This document shows, piece after piece, positions 19,727 through 32,290 of a stretch of DNA of 64,000 nucleotides (positions are counted from its first letter, which is position 1; the number at the start of each line of letters is the position of its first letter). Below the pieces are notes generated by a model. That model did not search any database. It had not been told where the DNA came from and worked only from the letters and a program-made list of their open reading frames with translations. The translations under genes and the position numbers were made by a program. Origin of the DNA: Tanypteryx hageni (lineage: Eukaryota; Arthropoda; Insecta; Odonata; Petaluridae). The stretch covers positions 83,949,855 to 84,013,854 of the forward strand of contig CM054118.1 of assembly GCA_028673005.1 (NCBI GenBank), in the 5' to 3' direction.

Positions 19727-21950
19727 ATATCACTGCCCCGGCTCACTGCTACACACTAATGGATCTCTTCAGAACTGCTCTAAAAACGCCAGTAAAATCT
19801 TGTAAGGAATAATGGAAAACCCTAGGCGGCGAAAGATAGCTTGCAAAGAATCTTGTGACATGGAGAAGTTCAGCTAGAGGTGGGGAAGAACTGTAAACAA
19901 AAGAAAGGAAATCCCCAAACCCAAACCAGTGAAAAAGGGTGAAAGGGGTACCAAGGCAATAAACCGAGCGCATTGCTTCAGCCTTTTACCGGCACGTAGC
20001 CGGTAGCGTAGGTCCGTGACATGGTCATCACCCCTACTCGCGGTTCGAAAGAGAGAGGAATCATATGATACCATCTTTATTGCAACCGGTGCGAGGGTTC
20101 TCCGAAGGACCATAAATCCTGTGAAAGACGGCGATTATAAAGACGAGAAGCAAGGGAAACTTCTAAGAAGATTTGTGCCAAAACTGAAGCCTACTGGAGG
20201 AACCATCCCGTGACTGCCCACTCACCGAGCCTATTCTCTTGTCCCAAGAGTATTCAAGGGATGGAGGGGGGAGGAGGACCATCGTCCCCATCCTTGAATC
20301 CGCCTCTACCCTGGAGTCGAACTCTGGAATTTTTGGTAAATTTTCTTTCGATAAAGCATTTTTATATTTGAGTAGATTATTTCTGCCAATTTTCAATTTT
20401 CTATATACATCCTTGATTGAGTTATTCGCGTTTTAACAGCTTGACATTTAGACCAACGGGTGGACAAAATAGATTTTTATTGTTGTTTTTGTGATTCTTT
20501 AATTCTTTTATACCTCTTTTTTCTCCCTATTTCCAAAACCGTCCTTAAGTCCTCCATTCTTCTATTTAACTCTCGTAACGTATCGCACAGTCTTTCATCC
20601 CATAAAATTTTTATATGCTCGGTTTATTTATGAAAACGTCAAGCACGTTCCTTAAATTTTCATACCGTTTCTATTTCAATAATATTGAATTTAGCTCATT
20701 ATTAAGACTTTTTATATCTTTGAATGTTATTTCAGATTTTTAGATATTCCTTCTCGTAAATAACGCTACGAATGTTGTTTACATTGATTGGTATTAAAAA
20801 TTATTTCCACCTCCTTCCGTATTTCTCTCCTTCTCTTAATAAAAGCCTTCAAATTACGCTTAAACCTATATGGATTGAAGTAACAATAGGATTTCGAGGT
20901 TTAACAATGGTAGGTAAGACAACCTCCCGTTAAAATGCCAAGATTTTTCCTTAATATACCATTCAAACGATTAACATGAGCAATTTAGAGATGAATGCAA
21001 AAAAATACCAATTGAATAAGAAATTTGAAAATGTTTTCTTTAGAATGGTTTAGATCCGAAGAACGAATGTCAAATTATTCTAATTTTAATTTCCAAAAGA
21101 AGAAAAGCCTGCACGTTGAAAAGTTCATTTTTACGTGTTACATTATGAGAAATAGAAAGAGTTCCCTGAAGTCGAACCCGGTTTTCGAAATATATTTTCG
21201 TCAATCACATTTTATATGTGAATCAAGCAATCCTGGAAAAGTTACATCCATTATCTCTTACCGATTTTTGAGATATAACGATTAATATCGGCATGGGTGC
21301 TTCAGTGGCGCGTGGTGGCAGTTATTGCAGGCGGAGTAAGATAGATAGACAGATATATATATAAATAAAAAAAGTAGAGCATTCATATTTCCAACTGAAT
21401 AACATCATCATCATTGGAAAAATGTGATAAATATAAAAATAAAAAAGCAAACGCATATCGGTGTTTGGTCCCACGTTGAATATGGACGCGAAAGCAATCA
21501 TTATGGATAAACATACGAACATAATAATGGTAATGGAAAGAAAAAATACTTAGGAAGTATTATTGGAAAAACTAAAAGAGATAAACGAATGAGTTAGGAA
21601 AGCAATCGAGGAAAGGGCACAAAGGGAGAGGATAGAAGAGTAACGGCAGAAGCGGTTTTGTAAATGTCCCAAGAGTGGGCCCGGAAAGACGAAGTCGAAG
21701 AGGATGCGGGAGGCAACTTCTGAAGGGTAGAGGAGAAGACGGCAGCAAATAATAACGTGGGAAAAAGGAGTGGCACGGATTGCGTGCAAGAGAGGAAAGG
21801 AGATAAACGAGATGGAGCGGAATGGGAAGGATGGGCTAAAAGAACCAGGACGCTGTGATGGCGTAGGATAATAACTAAGGAAAGGTGTATTCCATGTCGG
21901 AGTGCGCAAGAGTTTACAAATGCGTTCTTTGAGATCGACAAATTGTACCA
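19727..21950. other. No gene seen; one hAT-like terminus near 20313
   Basis: Read in reverse from 20313 the sequence starts CAGGGTAGAGGCGGATTCAA, resembling a hAT terminal repeat, but no partner end or target duplication was found. Purine-rich stretch at 21590-21840. A short ATCATCATCATC run near 21404 may be another LINE tail. No coding region recognised. Confidence 0.45.
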
Positions 21951-22345
21951 AACTGCCCAATACCAAATTTCATCAAAATAAATCCTGCGACTCCCGAGTT
22001 GAAATAGTGGAAAGTTGTAAACTACGTGTAGGTCTTCATGTAAAGTGGTCGTTATTATCTGCCGAGTATAACCAAAATTGGAATCGTTCCAGTAATTTTA
22101 GTAAAACTCCCCAATACCAAATTTCATCAAAATATGCCAAGCGGTTCCCGAGTTGAAACAGAGGTGTCGTAAACTACATGTAGGTATTAATGTAAAGTGG
22201 TCGTAATTATTGTCCGATTGTAACCAAAATTGAAATCGGTCGACACATTTTAATAAAACTCCCCAATACCATATTATATCAAAATACGTGCAGCGGTTCC
22301 AGAGTTTAAACATTCAGACGGACGGAAACGACCTCCCCTATATGC
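21951..22345. repeat. Tandem repeat, about 152-bp unit, 2.5 copies
   Basis: The marker block CCCAATACCAAATTTCATCA appears near 21957 and 22109 and, diverged, near 22261, so the period is about 152 bases. Each unit contains GTAAAGTGGTCGT and a GGTTCC(C/A)GAGTT block. The last copy leads into CAGACGGACGGAAACGACC, a sequence style often found near transposon ends in arthropods. Units have diverged, so the array is not recent. Confidence 0.75.
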
Positions 22346-22690
22346 GTTCACTTCGTGCAAAGAACGCATAAAAAGCAAAAGAAGAAGATAAAGGGGCTAG
22401 AGATGATTCATTTGATTTTTTGCCGGACGCCAATTTGGCGACTTGTGTGGAGAAACGTAAAGGGAGATTGTTAGCATTCGTAATTCCCAAAGTATCCTTT
22501 CCTCTCCGTATCGGAAGAAGGCCAAACCATTGCGCATCTTTGCGAGAACGATCAATTGAATCTCGTCGGTCGTTCCTCGTTGGCTTTTCCTGTTCTCAGC
22601 CTTAACTATCTCTTCGCAAAGCTAATACCATTACGTCTATGTTAAAGCTAGGATTATGTATAGAGTCGAAACATTATTTTAACTCTAAAA
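22346..22690. other. No gene seen
   Basis: Spacer between the 152-bp array and the piggyBac left end. Nothing recognisable. Confidence 0.45.
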
Positions 22691-22752
22691 CACATGGGCA
22701 TTAAACTTGGCTTTAATGCATGACATGGGCATTAAACTTGGCTTTAATGCAT
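22691..22752. repeat. 31-bp tandem duplication at piggyBac left end
   Basis: The unit starting ACATGGGCATTAAACTTGG occurs twice exactly (22691-22721, 22722-22752). It contains a TTAA, so two possible left ends exist for the piggyBac element, at 22701 and 22732. Confidence 0.85.
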
Positions 22753-24970
22753 GACCCGGGTCAGTCAGGCCCGGATTTGTTTTGCTTAATAAATAATGAT
22801 TTTTTCACATACGGCGGCGCTAAAAATTCATTAATATAATCCACTGAGCTGTTATACACTGAGGTAACGCTAGGTAATTGCTATATTTATTAAACTATGC
22901 TTGAATGATAATAAATATTAATTGCAACAGAACACAATATGTGATATTGAAAGTGAACACTAAATTTATCCAGAATCACACTAAAAATATAAATGACATG
23001 AATTAAATATATGTAAATGTCATACATAACTAGTTAACAGTTTTACATGTACGAACACAGTGATCTTAAATTTAAATGCAGTCATTACATACTGTTGAAC
23101 TGTGTATTTTGTAAACATTTATTCCACATTTTGAACAGATTACAGATGATTTACTATCTATATTAGAAAGACACTTGAAACAACGTTTTCGTTTTCCGGT
23201 CCATCACCAGACTGGGGTACTGTTTGCTGTTGTTCAACTCCGCAAAGGGCGATAGCCTCCACAATGCTCTTCTGCAAGCAAGCATTGCAACTATGTACTA
23301 TCCAGAATTCGTGCCAATACTAGTTGTTTTGCCAAATCTTTAAGAAAAATTCTTCTTCTATGTTTTACATTTTCATGATATTCTGGATGTTGTCAAAGAA
23401 ATATATTTCATGCATTGATACATGCAACATCCAACATGTCATAAAAACCCAGAATGGCCACCTTCTAGTCTGACGTTTAATAGTGTAGATTCTGGCCACC
23501 TGGTCGAGAGTGTCCACTCCTCCCTTTGTTGCATTGTAGTATTTTATGATCTCGGGTTTTAATTTTGGTCCCTCAGCAATTGTTTCATTTTTATGCATTG
23601 TCCTAATAGGATGACACTCTTGTGCTTCTATGGTTCATATATCACCATTGTCATATCACCACAAAATCCAAACACTGGAGTGTACAGCACGGCTCTGACT
23701 AGGTTTCATGATAGGAGGAATGTCCCTTTTGTTTGCCTTATTGTTCCTACAATAGTAAGTCGTTTTGAAAGAAGGTCTTGAGCTAAAGGAATGCTGATAA
23801 AAAAATGATCAAAAGTACCATTTCGCCCGGAGTTTTACACAGAACTCACCAAGCTAAAAACAACATTTTTTGCCAAATTAGTTGCGACTGGCTAACATGG
23901 TTTTCGTCCCGTGTAGATGAGACCATCTACAGCATACCTATTTTTTGCATCACATAGACAGAAAATTTTAATTCCGTATTTGCTAGGATTTTTGGCATGT
24001 ATTGGATAAAGCGGCAACGTCCGCTGAATCGCACAAGCTACTCATCAACAGTTAGTGATTCACTAATAACGTAACACTCCGAAACTTTTCTTAAAACAGT
24101 TTCCAAATAAATGTAATTGGAGCCAGGCTGTGTTTGCTGGCAAATATCCTTTGTACGCTTGTTGTCAAAACAAATTATTTGTCTTATCAGTTCAAAAGTG
24201 TTTGTTAACATGTAAGCTCGATTGTGTGGGTTAGTATCAGTCGAGTACCCATTAAAATTTCGTCTACAATGTTTTTGGTAACAAACAGTTCAAAAGAACA
24301 TTGCTTGTGCTACCTTGTGAACAGGTCCTTCAGCGAATCTGATTATATTTCCGCTCAGTGTCAGTAAAGTAGCAGGTAAATCATTTTTCCATTCCAATCC
24401 CGATTTAGCTACTCGATCACTCGATGATGGTGAAACTATAAGAAGCTTCGATGGCCTGCTTGCTGTAGTGGAGGATTAAATGGAGGGCAACTGTTGTCAT
24501 CTGCCTCACAATTAGTTGAGGATTCCGAAAATTCAGCTGGTAAATATTAGCTTTCGTCGGATATATCACGCAAAAGTTAACACAGTTCATGTTCACCTTG
24601 TACACATATATATGAACCCATAGTAGGACACTCGTGCAAAGATCAGTAAGTAATTTGTGCATTACCTCTGCCACAAAAAGTATGAAAAGGTGATGCATAA
24701 ACAATAGTCATGGTAGTGTGATAATAGAGATAAAATAAAGTAATACTTAATAAATACCGCATACTTACTTCAACACGCAATATGCATGCTGATATGGATA
24801 TGTAAAACAATATGATCAGTAACTTATACTTAAGGCTGGTAAACACTGTAGACATAGAAGTGCGATGTTGCCTCCTTAAACACTACTAAACGGGTTTACC
24901 AACCTAGAATTTGCTCATTGCAAGTGCGGGCCTAACAGGCCCGCGTTATACATTTGTGGGGTAGTGTTAA
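22732..24970 (-). mobile_element. Decayed piggyBac element
   Basis: Bounded by TTAA at about 22732-22735 and at 24967-24970, the piggyBac target. Read inward, both ends have a GC-rich palindrome about 30 bases from the TTAA: GGGTCAGTCAGGCCCGG on the left and CGGGCCTGTTAGGCCCG on the right. The right end starts TTAACACTACCCCAC, typical of piggyBac-like termini. The interior encodes a broken transposase on the minus strand. Confidence 0.75.
23075..24440 (-). pseudogene. piggyBac-type transposase relic
   Basis: Segments on the minus strand in the expected order: DRVAKSGLEWKNDLPA and NIIRFAEGPVHKVAQAMF (near 24415-24300), weaker middle blocks, then KPEIIKYYNATKGGVDTLDQ and IKRQTRRWPFWVF in the frame 23365-23598, and finally a Cys-rich C-terminus KRKRCFKCLSNIDSKS...CSKCG (near 23190-23100). 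These correspond to the N-terminal domain, the last catalytic region with its GGVDxxDQ block, and the cysteine finger of PGBD/piggyBac proteins. Many stops and frameshifts lie between, so it is long dead. Confidence 0.8.
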
Positions 24971-27900
24971 ATAAAGAGTTTTGAAAAAGTCATCATCGGA
25001 CGATTAGAGAAACTAATTTTAAATAATGAATTATTAATTCGTAGCGGAAGATGTCAGAAGCTGCAGTTTCCAAATGTTACTACTTTAAAAGAAATCCAAA
25101 GGAATAATAGTTGCCGGTCATCAGAGGCCCAGAATATGCATTCTAGAGTTAAGAAATTGGCTTTCTTTTCCAATTATATGTGCTCTAAATTAATTGGAGT
25201 TTACTGAGTTCTCGCTGCGTTCACTTAAGATTTTATTAAAATATTATTTATTTATTACAAAAGCTGGTCCCAAGATTTTCAACATTATTTCTACGGAAAT
25301 CAACCTAATCGATTGTTGGAAATAATGGCTCCGTAATAATGGAACCCGTGATACAGACCAAATTGTTTCTTGCTCTAACAAATTGTGAAGATTGACAAGG
25401 AATGTTTACTTTCGTCCTTTTCAGCTAAGTAACTGCAAAGCGTAACGATATGAAGCTGTTTTTAATGGAGCCGTTCCAAGTTTTTTCTATATTCACATCG
25501 TAACTCGCGTAGAAAAAGTCGTTTAGTTCACATAATTCGGAATGCGTAGAAAAGCTTTCACAACGAATATTCAGATTATTACAAATCGAGCAATACTAAA
25601 ACAACGGCGACTCCAGAGTTTCATCGAGATTGAAAATTTGAAATTCCTCGGAAGAAGAAGAAAGGAGATCGAGTGTTTTAGAGGCGGCGGGAGATGGAAT
25701 ATGTGATAAGTTGGAGGAGGTGCTGACATCGTGTGGCGAAGAGTGGAGGTTCTTGAGATCGGTAGGCTCACATGGGCGTGGCCGCGCACACTACAACGTA
25801 ACACCGAGTTTCTGGAGCTGAAAGGTCTCCGCGTGTGTGGCCGAGGACATGAAAACACGGGTGTGTAAAAATCGGAAATGTTTTTGGGATAAAAATCCGG
25901 ACAAAATTAAGTATCGCATCTCGTTTCTGAAATCCGAGTAAACGCATTTTAAGAGAAGGGAGCGATTTTCATCCCACGACAAATAAATTGCTTTGATTAT
26001 TTCTAGGAAAAAAAGAAGATCGAATACCCACGTATCTGAAGCTGGAAACATGATATCCACTGCAAAATGGACCGTGAAATTTCGAATTATTGCAAATGTT
26101 GAATATTTTTATACGTTGTATTTAAGTAGGTGGTGCAGGATACATAAAATAAAGATACTATTGTAGTTATGCAGAGCACCTTCAAAATAACACTGTATTC
26201 AGATCGTAGCGTAACAATATTTCGCGCAGTCCTTGGCGCAAAGGCTTACTGTCTTTAAATCTACTGCTGCGTTGACAAAATTCTAAAAGTAGAATTTGAG
26301 GACTTCAAGATATATTTTGCGAGACTTTAGAGAAAATATATGACGGACGCAAAGAAATGAAGCGCATCAAGCGGAAAAATTAATTTCATGTGCTAATATT
26401 AAAAAAAAAAACTAAAAGATAAAATACTTTCACAGCGATACAAATGTTGTTAAACCCAATAAGACAATAACATGACAAGTTAAGAAAAGTTTTTACATAC
26501 CTTCTTAGTAGTACCTTAGTTCTTGAGTTTAAGAATTTTCAAGAATTGCTAAAATTAAATACTTTACAATTTTAAATTTAAAACATTATTGTTGATTAAA
26601 ACGATCTTAATATTATATCCAATTAAATCAAAATTTTGTACAAAAAACAGATAATTTGAATTTCAAAAACTGAAAATAAAATTTCGCGTCATTTATCATA
26701 TTTATAGTATTTTAATCCAGACAATCATATGAATTAAATAAAAATAAAATCGTATTCCAACTTGCAAGTGAACGTTTTAATAAAAAGTATTCCGGTAATT
26801 AGCGAACTTGATTACTCTGCCGTCTTGCATTCATTTCGGATCAGTGGATGACTCATTCGAAGTCTGAATTCACGAAGCACTCGCTGCAAATTAAAGGGAA
26901 GGTGCGATCACTGCATGGAACACACAAGGTCAAATAACAAACCACGTTTATAAACATGTTTGTATTTGAAAATTTCATACAATAACAGGTTTAACACTAG
27001 CATTCTTCTTCGTCCTCCAATGTCACCATTATATATATTTTTACGCATAAATGGTTCCCTTTTTGGAATCACCAAAAAAAAAAGAATTGAGAACATTTAG
27101 AAACTACAAATATTGATCTCATTAGTATAACATTTATATTTTTCTGATTGTTCATTTCAATTTTTTTAGTTTTAAGCAATCGAGAATGGTTCCAAATGTG
27201 TTCATTCACTTTTCTACGGTTCACGATCGTTCCGAAATGAAAAAGATTTATTCACTCACGGGTTCAACAGTGGCGAGGACAGTCGTCCGCGGCGTCCTTC
27301 TCCTTTGGCAACGCATTGGCGTGACGAGTATAAACCAAAATGTCGGAGAAATATTACATATTACACCTCGGCCAGTGCTACACGCGATTCCCAATACATA
27401 CACTGTGTACCTGAAATGCAATCGAATCAACGACTAATATGTTTACCATTCGCCGTCCAGTGCGAACATTCCCAAGATGCGAATATTTTTATTCAGAGTT
27501 ATTGAAGGGCAAGCTCTCTTCAAATGAATGTAAGTTCCTGAATCGAGAGACTTGGGACCTTACTATGATATCAAAGACAACAAGTTCGATATGATCGAAA
27601 GAAATGGCGGCATAATTTTCGTAATTCCATTGGAAAAAATGAAGATATGATTATTACTTAAGAAGGAGGGAGAAGCTATTCAACTTTTAAATAAAGAAAA
27701 ATGTATCCAGTTGGTATGATTCCAACGCAGATAGCTGAAACATTCATATATGCATAAAATCAAAACTGATGAAGGTTTGCTTGTCTTAGCTTAGTGAATA
27801 GAAGATTACATTAAGTATTCCATAAACTGATATATGCAGATTTTTTATACTGAAAAAAGCCGTGGAAGTGTTCTCCAAATTAAAATATATGCAAGATACA

Positions 27901-30254
27901 AGTTGGAACGCTTTTAATGGCGTTCGAAATCATCATAAGTTGTAGGTTGCGCTTTATTTACCGATTTGTTAAAATAAACCAAAAATAACTGACCATAATC
28001 GGAAAAACTTATTGTACCTGTAACTTTTATGATGTAACTGAATCAATGTGACAAATACATTTCCAAACATAATAAACCATAGAAAAAACATATGTACACA
28101 GGTTATAATTAACTACTTACGAACCTAGTTTTGACACTATTTATCATTATTAAATCATGATGAGGGTTCCCATCATCGAAATCTGGATCAAGAATGTGAT
28201 TAAAAACTTTCAAAATTGTAATTTATAAAATTGGCTTCCGTTTGCTTTTACTGGGATATCACAAAGACAAATCCAGAACCATCATTTTTTAATATCCTCC
28301 GGTTATATTGGGTTCAAATTAAACACTTCGAGTACCAAACTTGGTTTCTACAGTTTTCCTAAAAAAAGGTTTAAAAGAGAAATTAGTAAATAAACTGCAT
28401 AAGTAAAAATATATTTAAGGACAAGTATTTCTCGTTAAAAACATTTGAGAAATCGTTTTCGCCAAGTAAAAGATAAGCTGTGACTTATTTTATGCATTTC
28501 AATGAATATGTAAACATACCGCTCATTTCACTAATCAATCAGTTGTTCTTTGCTATTTTGTCACAAATATTTGTAAATTAAACTGCAACTCAGTTCACAC
28601 GTAAATCTAAAATTTTTCCAGAATATTTACATAAAGGATGTTATGCGACCAAAATATTTATTCCGCCATTCGTCGTTTTTCAACATTCGATCATTTAAAA
28701 TCTATCTCAAGATTTTTACTGAATTAACATGTCTCTTGTCTGTTAAATTATCTACTTTTGGTTTCATTTAATAATGTTACTAAAATCAGGTATGAGTCGT
28801 TGCCATTGCGAAGGTACACGACAAGAATTTCGTGTAAATATTTAACTGTATGGTAACGCGTTAAAGAAATCATTCGTTACTTAACATGAAAACATTACTG
28901 AAGCTATGATAATGTCTAAGATTTGAAGTACTTGTCGTTGACATATGATGGATCGCGTATTTAAAGAAATAAAATCTTTTATATCAATTAAAAGTAAATC
29001 CCAGATATTTCCAAAGATAAACAAAATTGAAGTCGTAGATATGCCTTTTCAGACATAAATTTTTATAATGACAGGAACCTATAATGGAGTATATAATGTG
29101 CGTTCTGACTTATATTAAAACAATAATCTAACGGTTGGTGCATTTCCAGGATTTGCATCATCGATTTCTTATAAAATATTAACCTTTCATACCCAAACAA
29201 TATGTCGGTAAAAATGCTAATTCAAAGACGGCAATAATTCGAGTCAATCATTTGAGCTAATCGGAATTCTCCCGACGAAACTAACAAATCGACTCGCATC
29301 TCCTCTTTCATTAAACATTTTAAAGATCGCCTTCGGAGGAACGTATCGAGGAGTCTTGCGCCGCGATGAGATCAACCCAACACACTCACCGTCTCCTTCT
29401 CACCAAACCGCAGTCTTCATTCACTCTCGCTCACTCAGTCCTCGCAATCGGACCCGTTTCTTCAAAAAGATCCCTAATAAACGTCGCTCTTTCATTCCCT
29501 CGTCATCTCTCATCCGTTTTCGAAAACCGCCCACATTTACGCCGAGGCGTGTGTTTGTGTGATCTGGCGCGCGAACACATGCACTCATCTTTCACAGCAG
29601 AAGTCCTTCGCGAGAAATTTAGCAATTCGAGGGGCGGCGTTCTCTCGCGTACACTTTTCACACTCTGCGAACCAACTTTCTTATTCCACGTTCATTCGCT
29701 CGAAAATCAAAACACCTCCAGCGAAACCGATCTCACCTGAGGGTAATTTTTTAAAGGGAAAATAATGTTGAGGGGATTTTGGATGATTTTTTACCAATAA
29801 GGGATTAAAAGATATCTTCTTCTGCCCCAATCTATCTCTCTAACTCGAGGGAGTTATTCAAAAAGTTAATGGCAGTAATTGGACGAAGCCACTTTAAGGT
29901 TGACTTCGCCCCCGATATATTTTTCAGTTCTTCTGTTCATACTCCCTTTGACTCGGCACTAGCCACCATCGCTGACCATTCGGAAAGAGTTCCGGTCTTT
30001 CACATAATAGCGATTCACCCACTCTCCTCACGAACTTCAGCACCGCTCTCGTTCCGCCTGCCTCGAAGCGAGCCATCTAGCGGGGAAGCGAGAAGGCGTT
30101 CGCGTATCTCGTATCCTATCCCGTCCTCTCCACCCTAAGGTCGGGTGCCGTGGCGGCCGCATGCAGGAAGAAGAAGAGGATGTCTCGGGAGACGGCGTTC
30201 CGCGTAACACGATCAGGGGCAATTGCCTGGCGAGTGGGTCGCATGCCCCTGAGG
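24971..30254. other. Non-coding; includes neuroligin 3' UTR at its right side
   Basis: No conserved protein is recognisable. The right end directly below 30255 must hold the 3' UTR of the neuroligin transcript. Several TTTATT motifs (AATAAA on the minus strand, for example near 28666 and 27954) could be poly(A) signals, but none can be chosen from sequence alone. Open frames at 29356-29765 are Ser/Thr-rich and unlike known proteins. Confidence 0.5.
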
Positions 30255-30567
30255 TCAGACTCTCATCTCGCCCACTCCCTGGGGCGGGACCCTCGCCCGG
30301 GGCGGAGTGGGAACCCCCTGAGGGAGCAGGGGCTGAGACTCCGGCGGAGGCTGAGGTGCCGGATGCCCAACTCCCTGCAGTCCCGCGAGGTTGTTGGGTT
30401 GGTGTCCATGGGGCTGTCCCGGGTGAAGGTGCGTCATAGCGGTGGGCGGAGGCCCAGGTGCTGGCACAGGAGGGTGGTTGAGAGGGACGGAGAGGTGGAG
30501 GGCAGCCGAGCCGTTCGGAGGGGACGATGCGGCGCTGATATGTTGCTGGGCGTGGCCGTGGATGAGC
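30255..30567 (-). CDS. Neuroligin, last coding exon (cytoplasmic tail, C-terminus)
   Basis: Acceptor GACCGTTCCAG precedes 30567; the first base completes a split Arg codon from the exon at 34174-34396. The exon then encodes 103 residues and the stop codon at 30255-30257. The protein part is rich in Pro, His and Gln (AQQHISAASSPPNGSAALH, HQPNNLAGLQGVG) and ends GVGEMRV. A C-terminal Arg-Val resembles the PDZ ligand at the end of vertebrate neuroligins (TRV). The exon is GC-rich against AT-rich flanks. Assignment rests on splice phase, open frame, C-terminus and the matching strand and order with the strongly conserved exons; similarity in the tail itself is from memory. A competing plus-strand ORF here is judged antisense noise. 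Confidence 0.65.
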
Positions 30568-30778
30568 CTGGAACGGTCGAAAGGTTGCCTTAACTACTGC
30601 AACAATCTCTACTGATTAGAACTAGAAATTTGATCGTCTCCAAGGTAAGAGAAACCGTACGACATTATAGCAATACAGCCATTATTTGATTCCGACTCGT
30701 ATTTAGGTATCGAACGTACCTGATGTCAGTGTTTCTCAACATGCGGATCGCGAAGCTTCGGAAATAATTACTATAACA

Positions 30779-31120
30779 CAGGCATGCCATACTCAAAGAG
30801 GCGTCCGGGCCGCATTAATACGATGAATGTTATAAATGGGCTGCATTAAAGCAATGGACCTTAGAGTAGGGACGCAGTTGTTTAATGAATGGAACGGCAG
30901 ACTTTAAGAAGAAGGTTGGACTCCTGTTTTGCAATTGAAAGCAATAATTTAGAAAATGCTTTCCATTGCAATTCGGTTGTTATGAAAAAAATGTCGCCTC
31001 CTTTTCGTTAAAATAAAGGATCTATATGAAATCTCACAGGATTCACTTGAGACAAAAATAGCTATCGGGCCTAAGTTAGGTAGAGAAAGGGCCGCATGTG
31101 GCCCGCGGGCCGCCAGTTTT
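30779..31120. mobile_element. hAT-like MITE (342 bp) with perfect target duplication
   Basis: Octamer CTATAACA at 30771-30778 is repeated exactly at 31121-31128. The left end reads CAGGCATGCCATACTCAAAG followed by GTCCGGGCCGC. The right end read in reverse is AAAACTGGCGGCCCGCGGGCC, the inner part of the hAT repeat without its first bases. A partial hAT-type end CAGTGTTTCTCAACATGCGG lies just upstream at 30727, suggesting insertion into an older relative. No ORF. Confidence 0.75.
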
Positions 31121-31561
31121 CTATAACACTTTTCCAAACAACATTACTGTAATTTTGAGTGTCCTTGATTTTTTTTAATTTCTGGTTATTATAGTACCAA
31201 AATGCACAATGTATAAATTTATGTATTGGAGAAGGTGTAGTTTCACATTTATCATGATGGGATCCGGATTTTTGGTTGCTGGGTCATAATATGCAAAAGG
31301 ATTATAATCGCTGCCTTATGTGAAAAATTTAACCTAGTGTTGCGACAAAATTAAAAGTTGTACTGAGGCCCATACTCGCCAAATCTCTTGGTCAGTGGTA
31401 TCCAAACTAGGTGCCGCAGCTCATTTTTAAGGATTCCTGGAAAAATTTGTTTAATAAATAAATCAACGATTTGGATGCGTTGATAGGTAATTATGATACT
31501 ATTTTTTCTACTAATAAATTGTTTATGGCGTAGTGACAAAAAAGGTTGTAATAACCGTGTG

Positions 31562-32290
31562 TCTCTATATAATATAACCGTAGAATACTGCGTCGTGGTG
31601 ACGCACGACCGCCGATAGTGGCGTCATTACGACAATGCTAACAGCTGGGCTACGATTCATATCCTTTTAGAGTTAGCGTGACCCTTTATTAGTAAGTGAA
31701 TTGAATAGACAACAGATATTTCGCCAACATCAACTGGAAGTTTTACGCAAAAAAGAACGTAATCGTCGTGGAAATGAAAATGTTTGGGCAAATCAGCGCG
31801 AATATCAACAAAATCGCAGATTAAACGAAAATATTCGTGAAGTTGAACGAACTAACAATCGTGAATATCTGCGTAACCGATCTACAGCAGAAGAAAAGTG
31901 GCAAGCAGAGCGTCAAAGAGCGCAACAAAACCGGCAACAAAGAAGAAATAACAGTAACATTTTATATTCCGGCGAAGGAATTATGGATGAAATAGAACCA
32001 TTACATATTGGATTGCCAACGGTTTAATGTGAGTATTGCGGCGTATTTCTTTTAACGATGAAGGTGGGCGGTTAACAAAAACCAAGGACAAATTTTCAAT
32101 TGTGTTCGTCTTTACATAAATCAAGAGAAGTCGATATTTAGTCACGGTCAGTTATACGTAGCACTATCTCGGTGCCGTAGTATGTCCTGCATTAGTATTC
32201 ACATAACAGGTGTAAAAAATCTTGAAGAAAGCAAAACTATAAAAAATATTGTGTTTAGAGATTTTTTACAATGTAACTAAGTACTTGTTT
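31562..32290 (+). pseudogene. Helitron Rep/helicase relic, internally deleted
   Basis: Possible 5' end TCTCTATATAATATAACC at 31562. Frame 31701-32027 encodes an Arg/Asn/Gln-rich repeat region (REYQQNRRLNENIREVERTN) and LHIGLPTV, then after a stop CEYCGVFLL, as at the start of Helitron Rep proteins (short C-x-x-C motif). Shortly after, near 32137-32280, FSHGQLYVALSRCRSMSC is motif VI of the PIF1-like helicase at the C-terminus, ending at a stop near 32279. The Rep nuclease core and most of the helicase are absent, so a large internal deletion joined the two ends of the protein. Rolling-circle transposition by this copy is impossible. Confidence 0.75.

Noticed and set aside
30150..30593. 147-codon plus-strand ORF in a GC-rich island (looked a little like an R1-type gag)
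   Set aside because: No real zinc knuckle (CxxCxxxxHxxxxC), and the opposite strand carries a phase-matched neuroligin tail exon.
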